Positions 25,939 to 34,086 of a stretch of 64,000 bases of DNA are shown piece after piece. A model generated the notes under the pieces. That model had not been told where the DNA came from, did no database searches, and worked only from the letters and a program-made list of their open reading frames with translations. How positions within the stretch are numbered: the stretch's first letter is position 1; the number at the start of each line of letters is the position of its first letter. Origin of the DNA: Segatella copri (GTDB lineage Bacteria > Bacteroidota > Bacteroidia > Bacteroidales > Bacteroidaceae); NCBI RefSeq assembly GCF_019249795.2, contig NZ_CP156891.1:186001-250000 (forward strand), given 5' to 3'. The translations under genes and the position numbers were made by a program.

Positions 25939-26856
25939 TCAGTTCGCCATTCCGATGATGATCAGGGATGATACAATGCCGAAACAGAAGATGTTCAGAG
26001 CTGTTTTGCCTAGAATTCTGTTAAGTTCTCTGCCTTCGCCTATCTTTTTCATCTCCATATAGGTTTTGTTGTGCAGAATGATATAGAGTGCTGCAAGCGG
26101 CAGGAACATGCTGCTGGCTTCATGCTGAAATACTTCGTAGATGGTGACACCTATTATGGTAATGATGCCCAGATTGCCCAATGTGCAGTATAACCGCTCG
26201 GCATTCTTCTTTCCTATGTGAACCACAAGAGTCTTCTTGCCGGCTCTCAGGTCGTTGTCATGATCGCGGTAATTGTTCAGAATGAGCAGCGTATCAACTA
26301 CCAGTCCGCAGGCTGCAGATACGAGAACTGCTTCCATGCTTACTCCCTGCATGGTTTCGGGCATTACGAGATAGTATGTGCAGCATACGGGTACAATGCC
26401 GAAGAAGAGCAGTACCAGAAAATCGCCCATGCCCAGATAGCTGAGACAGGTAGTATAGAGAAAACAGAAGACTACGCAACAGATGCCTACGATAACCATT
26501 TCCCAACCTCCGAAAAGAACCAGCGGAAGCCCTATGGCACAGCCCAGAAGAGTAGTGAGGATGATTCCCCATTTCATGGCTCCCAATGTTATCCAGCCTT
26601 CAGCGCAGGCACGTTTCGGTCCCAGCCGGGTTTCGTCGTCATTACCATGCTTGAAGTCGAAATAATCATTCACCAGATTGCTGTCTATCTGCATCACCCA
26701 TGCAAAGAGCAGGCAGAGTAGGGCTGGCAATGTCTGTATCTGCTGAGCGTCTTTATAAGCCAGCGCAATACCCAATAAAACAGGAACAGCCGCCGCCGTC
26801 AGAGTCTTCGGGCGAGCGGCTAGATACCATGCTTTTATAGAATTTGTTTCTATCAT
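25939..26856 (-). CDS. menA: 1,4-dihydroxy-2-naphthoate polyprenyltransferase
   Basis: The 305-residue integral membrane protein is of the UbiA family. The first Asp-rich motif is NLVNDYFDFKHGNDDE (about residues 60-75) and the second is NNYRDHDND (about 195-203). About eight hydrophobic helices are evident, and the N-terminus AWYLAARPKTL is typical of MenA. It prenylates DHNA to demethylmenaquinone in the inner membrane, so it belongs to the menaquinone pathway used in anaerobic respiration. Length matches E. coli MenA (308). No other men genes are in the window. Confidence 0.93.
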   Translation of the reverse strand: MIETNSIKAWYLAARPKTLTAAAVPVLLGIALAYKDAQQIQTLPALLCLLFAWVMQIDSNLVNDYFDFKHGNDDETRLGPKRACAEGWITLGAMKWGIILTTLLGCAIGLPLVLFGGWEMVIVGICCVVFCFLYTTCLSYLGMGDFLVLLFFGIVPVCCTYYLVMPETMQGVSMEAVLVSAACGLVVDTLLILNNYRDHDNDLRAGKKTLVVHIGKKNAERLYCTLGNLGIITIIGVTIYEVFQHEASSMFLPLAALYIILHNKTYMEMKKIGEGRELNRILGKTALNIFCFGIVSSLIIIGMAN

Positions 26857-26911
26857 ATTCTGAAAAGATTAAAATTGAATCTCCTGAAATTCTTAAGGAA
26901 AGTCAGAAAGA

Positions 26912-29263
26912 TTAATTGAAGAAGTTCCAACTTACTCCAATACGGAACACTCTTTCGTTCATCGGATAATGAGGAGCGAAGAAGTAGTTCTTGTCGCCCT
27001 GTCCTGCATTGATATGGCTCATCATTACGAAGAAACGGGTGTGCTTGATGTGAACGTTGGCGTAAACATTGACGATAGGATAGTTGCCTATCTTTACGTT
27101 GTTCTTGCCGTTGCTCTGTACCGTATACTGTCCCATATAAGGTGAATAGTCGGGAGCTTCATAGCTTGTAAAGTAGCGCATGTCAGCACCCAGGTCTACG
27201 TTCAGCACCTTTACGACCTTGAACTTGATGTAGAGGTTGGTGTAGGCATTGAAGGCTGGTACTGGCAGAACACTCTCCTTGCTTGAGTGCTGGTAGGTAA
27301 ACTGGTTTTCCCAGTTCAGAATGCCTAGTCTGAAGTTCTGCTCCAGTTGTGCTGTCAGCAGGTTGATTCCTCCGCTTTCCTGCATCGGTGTTACTATGAC
27401 TCCTGTTCGCAAACCTTCTTCTGTAATGTCATAGCTCTGCGAGAAGTAGGTGTAGTTCTTGATTTCATCTACAGCCACTCTCAGCTTGGTGCGTGTCTTA
27501 GGGAAGGAGAGCGTACCCATGATGCGGGTGTGGATGGTCTTGTCGAGATCATTCTCCCACCACAGATGGCGGGCGTGATAATTGCGGTAATAGAACGATG
27601 GGGTTTCTCTATGGAAGAAAGCATCGCCTCTTACCTGAAGCGTGTCGCCCAGGAATGGGATGTTCACGTCTACATTACCATCTATGGCAAGGGTTCCGGC
27701 GTCTACACCCGTCAGTCCTATTTCTGCTACGGCATTGTAGTGGAGGGTCTTGCCTTCCTGCTTGCTCAGCTGTCCGCCTACGCTCAGTGCATGCTCGTTG
27801 TATTTTTCGAAACCACCTTCCATGGTTGGCAGTTCATAGTGACGGAGGTCGTAGCTGGCGAAAGCCTTCAAGCCTGCCTTTGCCCATTTATTGAAACCTT
27901 CAAGCATGGCAATGGCGAAGGTATTCTTCATGTGCCAGTGCTTGGTCTGGTCGTAGATGGAGTCGCCGGTCAGCCTGCCTGCATCGTAATATTCTTTCAG
28001 ATAATAGTCGGCAGGGGTCTGATAAGCTTCGTAAATACGGCGATAGTTGTCAAACTTTACCGTATGGATGAAGCTCGTTACCGGAACATATTCGCTCTTG
28101 TAGAAAAGCGAGTCTTCGGCATTTTTCTTCTGGACGGCCAGCAGACTGTCGGCAGCAGCTTTTCCGTTTACTGCGATTCGGGTACTGTCGTTCCTGATGT
28201 CCTTTGCGTCTGAGTCTTTAGCCGGTTCATCGCCTGCAATCTTGGCTCCGTCAGGACGGCCGCTGAATTTAGCTCTCTGCTGTTTGTCGTAGGCTTTCTC
28301 ATCAAATTTCTTGCCTTGTTCCTTGGCTTTCTTTCTGGCTTCTTCCTTCGCTTCCTCTTCAGCATTTTCCTTTTTCGAAGCCATGGCAAATTTCTTTGCC
28401 TTGATTTCTTCTTCGGTCATCTTTACCTTTCGGCTGAAACCTACGTTGTAGCGGTGGGTAAAGAAGATGTGCTGGTTGTCCAGTCGGTTCCAGTTCTGTT
28501 CCAGAACGGTAGGAATTTCATTGGTGGCAAACGATTCGGTATAGATTTCCGGATGTTTGATGTAATCATCGTTGGTAATACCGCCGTTCTCGGTCATCTT
28601 CTCATGATTGGTACTGAAGAGGAGATGTGCCTGATAGCGGTCGCCCAGGTAAGATGCCCACATGGTGTATTTAAAGTGGCTGGTACTCTGGGCGTTATAA
28701 TATCCTCTGCCATACTTGTAGTCGAATCTGAAACCGGCGCCTAGCCTTTTGTTGGCATTTACTGCAAATATGGCCTTGAAGTCGTCTTCTCCAGTCACCT
28801 TGTCGCCGCAGCTGTTCAGTGTTATGTTCGTGATAGGTGAGTAGGTGTTGGTGAAGTGGAAGTCGCTTACCGGATTTACGATATAATCGTAGGGCTCTGT
28901 AAAGATGAAGTTGCCCTGCGTGTTGCGGCGGTCGATGAAGATTCGGTTCAGTCGGGCAGTACCCATGTTTCCGAGGGTATTGTATTCGCCTCTCAGTCCT
29001 TCCGTGAAGGTTGAGTTCATGTACATGTGCTGCAAGGTGTCTACTACCGCAGCCTTTGTGTCGCCGAAGCGTTCGTCTACAGTCCATACCCTGATGCCTT
29101 TCGGAATCTCCTTGTCTGAGCCCAGTGAATCGGTGTTCACCTTGCGGTTGGTTTGAGGACGGAACTGCGAATCTTCGTTATAGTTAAAATCGTTTTGTGC
29201 CGCAACCGGGAGGGTCGCAGCACAAAATAGGAGTGATGAGAATATAATTTTCTTCTTCTTCAT
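26912..29263 (-). CDS. Putative porin (Porin_10 family)
   Basis: The 783-residue protein has a signal peptide (ending PVAAQ). The beta-strand pattern and the C-terminal strand VFRIGVSWNFFN with terminal aromatics fit an outer-membrane barrel. It resembles the Porin_10 family of Bacteroidota. A strongly charged, low-complexity insert (about residues 290-370, rich in Lys, Glu, Ala and Asp) interrupts the barrel and is probably an exposed loop or periplasmic segment. Its start overlaps the previous gene's stop by 1 nt (TAATG), indicating coupled translation with the 116-residue membrane protein. The substrate is unknown. Confidence 0.85.
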   Translation of the reverse strand: MKKKKIIFSSLLFCAATLPVAAQNDFNYNEDSQFRPQTNRKVNTDSLGSDKEIPKGIRVWTVDERFGDTKAAVVDTLQHMYMNSTFTEGLRGEYNTLGNMGTARLNRIFIDRRNTQGNFIFTEPYDYIVNPVSDFHFTNTYSPITNITLNSCGDKVTGEDDFKAIFAVNANKRLGAGFRFDYKYGRGYYNAQSTSHFKYTMWASYLGDRYQAHLLFSTNHEKMTENGGITNDDYIKHPEIYTESFATNEIPTVLEQNWNRLDNQHIFFTHRYNVGFSRKVKMTEEEIKAKKFAMASKKENAEEEAKEEARKKAKEQGKKFDEKAYDKQQRAKFSGRPDGAKIAGDEPAKDSDAKDIRNDSTRIAVNGKAAADSLLAVQKKNAEDSLFYKSEYVPVTSFIHTVKFDNYRRIYEAYQTPADYYLKEYYDAGRLTGDSIYDQTKHWHMKNTFAIAMLEGFNKWAKAGLKAFASYDLRHYELPTMEGGFEKYNEHALSVGGQLSKQEGKTLHYNAVAEIGLTGVDAGTLAIDGNVDVNIPFLGDTLQVRGDAFFHRETPSFYYRNYHARHLWWENDLDKTIHTRIMGTLSFPKTRTKLRVAVDEIKNYTYFSQSYDITEEGLRTGVIVTPMQESGGINLLTAQLEQNFRLGILNWENQFTYQHSSKESVLPVPAFNAYTNLYIKFKVVKVLNVDLGADMRYFTSYEAPDYSPYMGQYTVQSNGKNNVKIGNYPIVNVYANVHIKHTRFFVMMSHINAGQGDKNYFFAPHYPMNERVFRIGVSWNFFN

Positions 29264-29613
29264 TATTTCTTAAATAGTCGGATACATACTTCGGCAATCT
29301 TGAGCACTACACCCACGATGAGTACGATGTAGGCGATATTGCGGCTTTCTTCCAGCTGGGTCCAGAGTATTACCCCCACGATGGCGAGCAGCATGAAGGC
29401 GATGTTGAGATAGTTGCGCACCTTCAGCATGTTGTTCTGGTCGCTGTAGGCCAATGGGCGGAGCCGGCGGTGCTGTGGTCTTACGGCGTAGCTGGTAGGC
29501 TGCTTCTGTTCAGTCTGTTCTGCTCCCTGCTCAGCTGTAGGCTGGGCTGTAGCGTTTTCAGGCTGCTGTGCCTCGTTCTGTTGTATCTTGTTGTCTGTAT
29601 TCTGATTATCCAT
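29263..29613 (-). CDS. Small membrane protein with disordered N-terminus
   Basis: In this 116-residue product, residues 1-45 are Gln/Glu/Ala-rich and disordered, and two transmembrane helices follow (about 69-85 and 92-108). It is sandwiched between the DUF4468 gene (11 nt) and the porin gene (1-nt overlap), so it belongs to that operon and may help porin assembly or anchor the DUF4468 protein. No family is recognised. Confidence 0.7.
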   Translation of the reverse strand: MDNQNTDNKIQQNEAQQPENATAQPTAEQGAEQTEQKQPTSYAVRPQHRRLRPLAYSDQNNMLKVRNYLNIAFMLLAIVGVILWTQLEESRNIAYIVLIVGVVLKIAEVCIRLFKK

Positions 29614-29624
29614 TTTTCTTCAAC

Positions 29625-30518
29625 TTATTGTTTTACTAATGCTGCTAACTCTGCGAATATCTGATCCTTGCGGTCGATGGTGCATCTGCGGAACTTTCCG
29701 AAGATTTTAGCCAGGTCGTTCTGCTTCTTGTTGAGCGCAATCTTGTCGCTGATTACCTCTTCTGCAGGTTCCTTGAAACCGGTGCTTCTTCCTTCCTCGT
29801 AGTTGTAGATGATGCGACCGAGCGAGAGATTCAGATGATTGTCTGAAATTCTGGCTACCAGCTGGTATTTGAATTCCGTGCGGTCGAGCGAGATGAATGA
29901 CTGGCTGAAGACGAGCCATTCGTCCATCGTGTTGGCGATGATGTGTTCAGCATCGTTTACCAGTGCTACTCGGCTTGCTATGTTCTGCTCGTTCTGTGTC
30001 AGTTCACTCATGTATTTTAATACGATGTCGTAAATCTGCTTGGCAGTTTTTCCGTTAGCATCCGTATCGAGTGTGAATTCTATCTTGTTTTCATCATTAT
30101 ATGTGATGGCGCCTGCCAGATATTTCATATCCACTTTGGCTGTTGTACCATTTGCCAGCTTGTTGGCAAGCTTGGCAGCCTCCTTTGGCTTAGCGGCTAC
30201 GGCAACAGGAATCGCCCATCCCGTGGTTGATGTGGTTGGCTCCTTTACAACAACTGGTTCTGGCTCAGTAGCATTACCTTTTTTTGCTTCCGCCTTTTTT
30301 GCTTCTGCTTCAGCCTTGGCGCTTGCAGCGTTGATGCTGTCGGCCTGAGCCTTCAGTTTGGCAGCCTGTGCTTTTATCTTAGCCACTTCTAGTGCCTTCT
30401 TGGCAGCTTCCAACTGTTTCTGTGCCTGTTCCAGCTGCTGCTCTTCAGTCAGTACGGTTTGGGCCTGTGCAGTCATCAGCGGGAGGAGCATAAATATGGG
30501 GATGATGATTTTTTTCAT
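29625..30518 (-). CDS. DUF4468 domain protein with N-terminal coiled coil
   Basis: The 297-residue secreted protein has a signal peptide ending TAQAQ. A long Ala/Lys/Glu heptad region (about residues 28-80) should form a coiled coil. A DUF4468 domain follows (about 115-250: ITYNDENKIEFTLDTDANGKTAKQIYD, later LGRIIYNYEEGR). DUF4468 proteins are periplasmic or surface proteins of unknown function in Bacteroidota. It is the first protein gene of the operon with the small membrane protein and porin, and starts 54 nt after the tRNA-Ser(CGA) gene. Confidence 0.78.
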   Translation of the reverse strand: MKKIIIPIFMLLPLMTAQAQTVLTEEQQLEQAQKQLEAAKKALEVAKIKAQAAKLKAQADSINAASAKAEAEAKKAEAKKGNATEPEPVVVKEPTTSTTGWAIPVAVAAKPKEAAKLANKLANGTTAKVDMKYLAGAITYNDENKIEFTLDTDANGKTAKQIYDIVLKYMSELTQNEQNIASRVALVNDAEHIIANTMDEWLVFSQSFISLDRTEFKYQLVARISDNHLNLSLGRIIYNYEEGRSTGFKEPAEEVISDKIALNKKQNDLAKIFGKFRRCTIDRKDQIFAELAALVKQ

Positions 30519-30572
30519 GTCGAGTTGTTTTTATGAAACTATAAAATGACGGTTCCTGTAGGGGAACTTAGC

Positions 30573-30660
30573 GGAAGATGAGGGATTCAAACCCCCGATA
30601 CCCGGAAGAGGGTATACCGGATTTCGAGTCCAGCGCATTCGGTCACTCTGCCAATCTTCC
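30573..30660 (-). tRNA. tRNA-Ser(CGA)
   Basis: The 88-nt type II tRNA on the minus strand has acceptor GGAAGAT/ATCTTCC. The anticodon stem CTGGA/TCCGG encloses the loop CTCGAAA (anticodon CGA), and there is a long variable arm with a GGGTAT pairing. No clear terminator separates it from the DUF4468 gene. Confidence 0.93.
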
Positions 30661-30666
30661 TTTTTA

Positions 30667-30710
30667 TTTTGTCAGATGCAAAAGTAATACATTTTTTGCA
30701 TCTGACAAAA
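30667..30710 (-). promoter_or_regulatory. tRNA-Ser(CGA) promoter built into a 17-bp inverted repeat
   Basis: TTTTGTCAGATGCAAAA (30667-30683) and its exact reverse complement (30694-30710) flank a 10-nt spacer. On the minus strand TTTG (30706-30709), 19 nt, and TACTTTTG (30679-30686) form a consensus promoter, so the -33 and -7 boxes fall in opposite arms. The hairpin may also act as the 3' end of trxB mRNA. Confidence 0.6.
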
Positions 30711-30769
30711 TATTACTGTTATTTTTTAACTATATTAACCCCGCTTTATAGGATTTTATACTATAGTTT

Positions 30770-31702
30770 TTACTGTTGCTGCAGGAATCTGTCGGCCTCG
30801 ATGGCAGCCTTGGCTCCCGAGCCTGCGGCAACAATACCTTGGCGGTAGATTGGGTCGGCCACATCGCCTGCTGCGAAAACACCCGGAATGTTGGTGGTGG
30901 CAGTACCTGGCACTACTTTGATGAAGCCTTGCTCGTCGAGATCTATCTGTCCCTTGAAGAGGTCGGTGTTAGGCTTATGTCCGATAGCCAGGAAGAATCC
31001 GTCGATGCTGATGTCAAACTTCTCTTCGTTGGCTTCGCCCTTGTGGCGCACGAGATGAGCACCTTCTACACCGTTCTCGCCGAAGAGCCCCAGCGTATTG
31101 GTTTCGAACAGAATCTCGATGTTTTCCTTGTTCTTTACACGCTGCTGCATGATTTCTGAAGCACGGAGATAAGGCTTGCGCACAATCATGTAAACCTTCT
31201 TGGCAAGTCCGGATAGATACATAGCCTCTTCGCAGGCAGTATCGCCACCGCCCACTACGGCTACGGTGCGCTTGCGGTAGAAGAATCCGTCACAGGTAGC
31301 GCAGGCTGAAACGCCCTGTCCGCGATATTTCTCTTCATCGGCAAGACCCAGATATTTGGCAGATGCACCTGTGGCGATGATCACGGTTTCTGCCTCAATC
31401 TCGTTGTCGCGCTCATCTGTAAGATGAAATGGGCGTGAACTGAAATCTGCCTTCACGATGCTCCCGTCTCTCATTTCGGCTCCGAATCGGGCTGCCTGTT
31501 CCTTCATGTCCATCATCATCTGTGTTCCGTCTACGCCGTTAGGATAGCCCGGAAAGTTTTCTACCTCTGTGGTGATGGTGAGCTGTCCGCCCGGCTGCAT
31601 ACCTGAATAGAGTACTGGCTGCAGGTTGGCTCTGCCGGCATAAATGGCAGCAGTATATCCTGCAGGACCGCTACCTATAATTAATGTCTTTATCTTTTCC
31701 AT
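30770..31702 (-). CDS. trxB: Thioredoxin-disulfide reductase
   Basis: The start at 31702 (MEKIKTLIIGSGPAGYTAA) was chosen because the 29 upstream codons of the open frame are intergenic; the protein is 310 residues. The FAD-binding GxGPAG motif is at residues 9-14, the redox pair CATC is near residue 136, the NADPH motif VVGGGDTACEEA is near 152, and the second FAD motif is VFAAGDV near 280. It reduces thioredoxin with NADPH in the cytoplasm and supports redox homeostasis. It has its own promoter in the divergent region with the AAA-CYTH gene. Confidence 0.97.
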   Translation of the reverse strand: MEKIKTLIIGSGPAGYTAAIYAGRANLQPVLYSGMQPGGQLTITTEVENFPGYPNGVDGTQMMMDMKEQAARFGAEMRDGSIVKADFSSRPFHLTDERDNEIEAETVIIATGASAKYLGLADEEKYRGQGVSACATCDGFFYRKRTVAVVGGGDTACEEAMYLSGLAKKVYMIVRKPYLRASEIMQQRVKNKENIEILFETNTLGLFGENGVEGAHLVRHKGEANEEKFDISIDGFFLAIGHKPNTDLFKGQIDLDEQGFIKVVPGTATTNIPGVFAAGDVADPIYRQGIVAAGSGAKAAIEADRFLQQQ

Positions 31703-31759
31703 TTTAATCTTATAGTTATATTTTTGTTTCCGATGGCTAGAAATGAGCCATTTTCTTTG

Positions 31760-31790
31760 CAAAGGTACATCAAAACAATGAGAAATCAAA
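31760..31790 (-). promoter_or_regulatory. trxB promoter (TTTG-N19-TACCTTTG)
   Basis: On the minus strand TTTG (31787-31790), 19 nt, TACCTTTG (31760-31767) followed by C. The start of transcription would be about 50 nt upstream of the trxB ATG. Confidence 0.7.
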
Positions 31791-31852
31791 ATAAAAATAC
31801 AATATTTTTCTTTTCTTGCATAAATTATTGCTTTCGTTTGAAGAATTATTGT

Positions 31853-31860
31853 TATCTTTG
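31853..31860 (+). promoter_or_regulatory. -7 element for the AAA-CYTH gene
   Basis: TATCTTTG followed by CACCCG. A TTG lies 22 nt upstream, a slightly long spacer. The leader to the ATG at 31927 is about 60 nt. Confidence 0.5.
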
Positions 31861-31926
31861 CACCCGAAAATAAGATGCTCCGGTAAGAACATCAATTAGA
31901 AGAAACGAAAAATATTTACTTGATAT

Positions 31927-33027
31927 ATGAATCAGATTAAGAAGATTGTACTGACGGGTGGACCTTGTGCGGGCAAGACTACTGCTATGGTTAAGGTGAT
32001 TGAACATTTCTCCAGTCTCGGCTATAAGGTCTTTACCATTCCCGAGGTTCCAACCATGTTCACCCAGGCGGGCATGAATTATCTCACCTCCAACAAGGAT
32101 TTTTTCTTTGAGGGCGAGAAGGCTACTTTCCAGACTCAGATCAACCTGGAAGACAGTTTCCTGCGTATGGCTGAAACATTGCAGCAGCCTGTCATCATCG
32201 TCTGCGATCGTGGTACGATGGATATTTCTACCTATCTCACTCCCGATTTCTGGCACCGCATCATCTCTGAAGCGGGTTATACGGATGCCCAGCTTCGCGA
32301 CCGCTATGATGCTGTGCTGCATCTGGTGAGTGCTGCTGATGGTGCCGAGCAGTTTTATACTACAGCCAACAATGCGCAGCGCCTGGAGAAGGCCGATGAA
32401 GAAGGACTGAAGATAGCGCGCGAGTTGGACAAGAAGATAGTTTCTGCATGGAAGGGTCATCCTCATCTCAGGGTAATCAATAACCACGAAGATTTCAACA
32501 ACAAGCTGAACCGTGTGCTCAAGGAGATAAGCAATGTGCTTGCCATTCCGCAGCCGATAGAGGAGGAGCGAAAATATATCGTGAAGCTGACGGGCGAGGT
32601 TCCTAATGCGATAGACAGCGATATTGTTCAGACTTATCTTACGGGTGAGCCGGGTAGCGAGATTCGTCTTCGCCGTCGCGGTTTCGAGGGAGGCAAGTAT
32701 GTGTATGTTCACACCACCAAGAAGCGTATTTCAGACAATGAGCAGATAGAGACCGAGCGACAGATTAATGCCAATCTTTACGAGAGTATGCTTCAGCAGG
32801 CTGACCCTTACCGCCAGCGCATTCATAAGCATCGCAAGAGTTTTATCTGGAAGGGCCAGTATTTCGAGCTCGACGAGTTTCTTGAGCCGGTTTCCGACCT
32901 GATGATTCTTGAAACCCGCGGCATTTCTGCCAACGAGAGTGTGAAGTTTCCTCCTTTCATTCAGGTGCTGGAGGATATTACGGGCAACAGCAAATATTAT
33001 AATTATAACATAGCGCTGAAGCGGTAA
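31927..33027 (+). CDS. AAA-type P-loop NTPase fused to CYTH triphosphatase domain
   Basis: The 366-residue protein has an N-terminal P-loop domain (about residues 1-190) with Walker A GGPCAGKTT (11-19), of the AAA_28 kinase-like type. A C-terminal CYTH domain starts at about 200, where EEERK gives the ExExK signature, followed by alternating charged strands (EIRLRRRGFEGG, ETERQI). CYTH domains hydrolyse triphosphates such as PPPi or thiamine triphosphate, or cyclise ATP. The same order of domains, a nucleotide-kinase-like part before a CYTH part, is known from plant TTM proteins with pyrophosphatase activity. Its substrate here is unknown. It is a single-gene unit bounded by its own promoter and a terminator. 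Confidence 0.85.
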   Translation: MNQIKKIVLTGGPCAGKTTAMVKVIEHFSSLGYKVFTIPEVPTMFTQAGMNYLTSNKDFFFEGEKATFQTQINLEDSFLRMAETLQQPVIIVCDRGTMDISTYLTPDFWHRIISEAGYTDAQLRDRYDAVLHLVSAADGAEQFYTTANNAQRLEKADEEGLKIARELDKKIVSAWKGHPHLRVINNHEDFNNKLNRVLKEISNVLAIPQPIEEERKYIVKLTGEVPNAIDSDIVQTYLTGEPGSEIRLRRRGFEGGKYVYVHTTKKRISDNEQIETERQINANLYESMLQQADPYRQRIHKHRKSFIWKGQYFELDEFLEPVSDLMILETRGISANESVKFPPFIQVLEDITGNSKYYNYNIALKR

Positions 33028-33039
33028 ATCAGCCGAAAA

Positions 33040-33085
33040 TGTAAAAAGTTACGGAGATAATTCATATTCTCCGTAACTTTTTACA
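33040..33085. terminator. Bidirectional terminator, 18-bp stem
   Basis: An 18-bp perfect inverted repeat (33040-33057 with 33068-33085) contains A- and T-rich outer ends. It lies between the convergent AAA-CYTH and GNAT genes. Confidence 0.85.
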
Positions 33086-33135
33086 TAAACCACTCACTTT
33101 TGGTGTTATTGAGTTTCATCATTCTATTTTCTCCT

Positions 33136-33651
33136 TTATCCGTTGTACTTGAACACCTTGACCATTTCCTTGTCGCCACCCACAAGCTGGCTACATCTGT
33201 TCAGCATTCCGGTGTCTGAGAAACCGCATTTCTCCATGACTTTCCCTGATGCAGGATTGCCTGTGAAATGGTCTGCCCAGATGTTTTCGAAATGCTTCTC
33301 GTTGATGCAGTAGTCAAGCATCAGCTTCAAGGCTTCGGTGCAGATTCCTTGGTTCCAAAATGGCTTTCCTACCCAGTAGCCCACCTCACAGTCGTTTTCT
33401 CCGATAGGGATGTTGCTGGTTTCATGGGTGTAGTAGCCGATGCAGCCGATAGCCTCGCCAGTCTCTTTCAACACAATCGCCCATGTCGTGTCATTATGGA
33501 AGAATGTCCGGATTATCTCCCGACTTTCTTCTACAGACTTATGCGCCGGCCATCCAGCACGTGGTCCTACGTCAGGGTCGGAGGCGTACTTGAAGAGCGC
33601 CTCTGCATCTGATTCCTGCCAATATCGAAGTAAAATTCTTTCTGTTTCCAT
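33136..33651 (-). CDS. GNAT N-acetyltransferase, RimJ/RimL type
   Basis: The 171-residue protein begins METERILLRYWQESDAEALF, typical of RimJ/RimL-like acetyltransferases. It contains the acetyl-CoA-binding region (GYWVGKPFWNQGICTEALKLMLDY, about residues 92-115) and the C-terminal GNPASGKVMEKCGF. It probably acetylates an amino group of a protein N-terminus or small molecule; the substrate is not predictable. It is preceded by a structured leader of about 150 nt with a consensus promoter. Confidence 0.9.
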   Translation of the reverse strand: METERILLRYWQESDAEALFKYASDPDVGPRAGWPAHKSVEESREIIRTFFHNDTTWAIVLKETGEAIGCIGYYTHETSNIPIGENDCEVGYWVGKPFWNQGICTEALKLMLDYCINEKHFENIWADHFTGNPASGKVMEKCGFSDTGMLNRCSQLVGGDKEMVKVFKYNG

Positions 33652-33696
33652 CAGATTATTTCAATGAAATTCTTCGTTCTTTATTTTGTTATCTAC

Positions 33697-33799
33697 TGAA
33701 CTTTCGCAAGTTTTGCCCACACGCCCTGAACCAACGGTCACCGGCCGAAGGGAAAGGTAAAGGGCAGAAGCCCGTACTTGAACCACATACGAAAGTTCA
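33697..33799 (-). ncRNA. Structured leader RNA (or small RNA) upstream of the GNAT gene
   Basis: Transcribed leftward from the promoter at 33817-33848. The ends form a perfect closing stem: TGAACTTTCG (33790-33799 read on the minus strand) with CGAAAGTTCA (33697-33706). Inside, GGGC-TTCT-GCCC forms a hairpin, and GC-rich segments near CCTTCGGCCGGTGACCG and GGGCGTGTGGGC allow further pairing. The closed domain ends 45 nt before the GNAT ATG. It could be a riboswitch-like leader or a separate small RNA; I do not recognise the class. Confidence 0.5.
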
Positions 33800-33816
33800 A
33801 TTATTAATTTTTAAGG

Positions 33817-33848
33817 CAAAGATAATAAAAAAAGGGAAAATGAGCAAA
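33817..33848 (-). promoter_or_regulatory. Promoter for the GNAT leader (TTTG-N20-TATCTTTG)
   Basis: TTTG (33845-33848), exactly 20 nt, TATCTTTG (33817-33824) followed by C on the minus strand. Predicted transcription start near 33810. Confidence 0.7.
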
Positions 33849-33894
33849 AAAATGATGATTTTTTACTCATTTCCCTTTAACTTTCTTTGGAAAT

Positions 33895-33931
33895 CCTTAA
33901 TGACCTTAATGACCGTGACCTTAATGACCGG
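33895..33931 (-). repeat. Iteron block a: GGTCATTAA units, minus orientation
   Basis: On the minus strand three GGTCATTAA units occur with a short GGTCA(C/A) spacer unit after the first. The block lies downstream of the smalltalk gene and has the same layout as blocks b, c and d, with one base difference in the spacer. Confidence 0.85.
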
Positions 33932-33945
33932 ATTTCTCAGTTTTT

Positions 33946-34041
33946 TTATCCCATGCAGCTCGTTACTCCGAGCGTAGTAGCGATAGCGGTCAGTATGCTG
34001 ATGGCTATCTGCAGAATTGTTTTCCAAGTGTTCGCTTTCAT
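33946..34041 (-). CDS. Smalltalk-type micropeptide (31 residues)
   Basis: The 31-residue frame starts at 34041 (MKANTWKTILQIAISILTAI) and ends in VTSCMG. It has a short basic/Trp-containing N-terminus and one transmembrane helix. This matches the smalltalk protein family of Bacteroidota, found next to HU-like DNA-binding genes and often an amidase gene, usually near integrated or phage-like modules. The adjacent gene upstream is an HU-like remnant, consistent with that context. The amidase is absent. Function of the family is unknown. Confidence 0.75.
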   Translation of the reverse strand: MKANTWKTILQIAISILTAIATTLGVTSCMG

Positions 34042-34086
34042 TTTTTTGAATGTTGAATGTTGAATGTTGAATTTTTTTTTGGGGGG

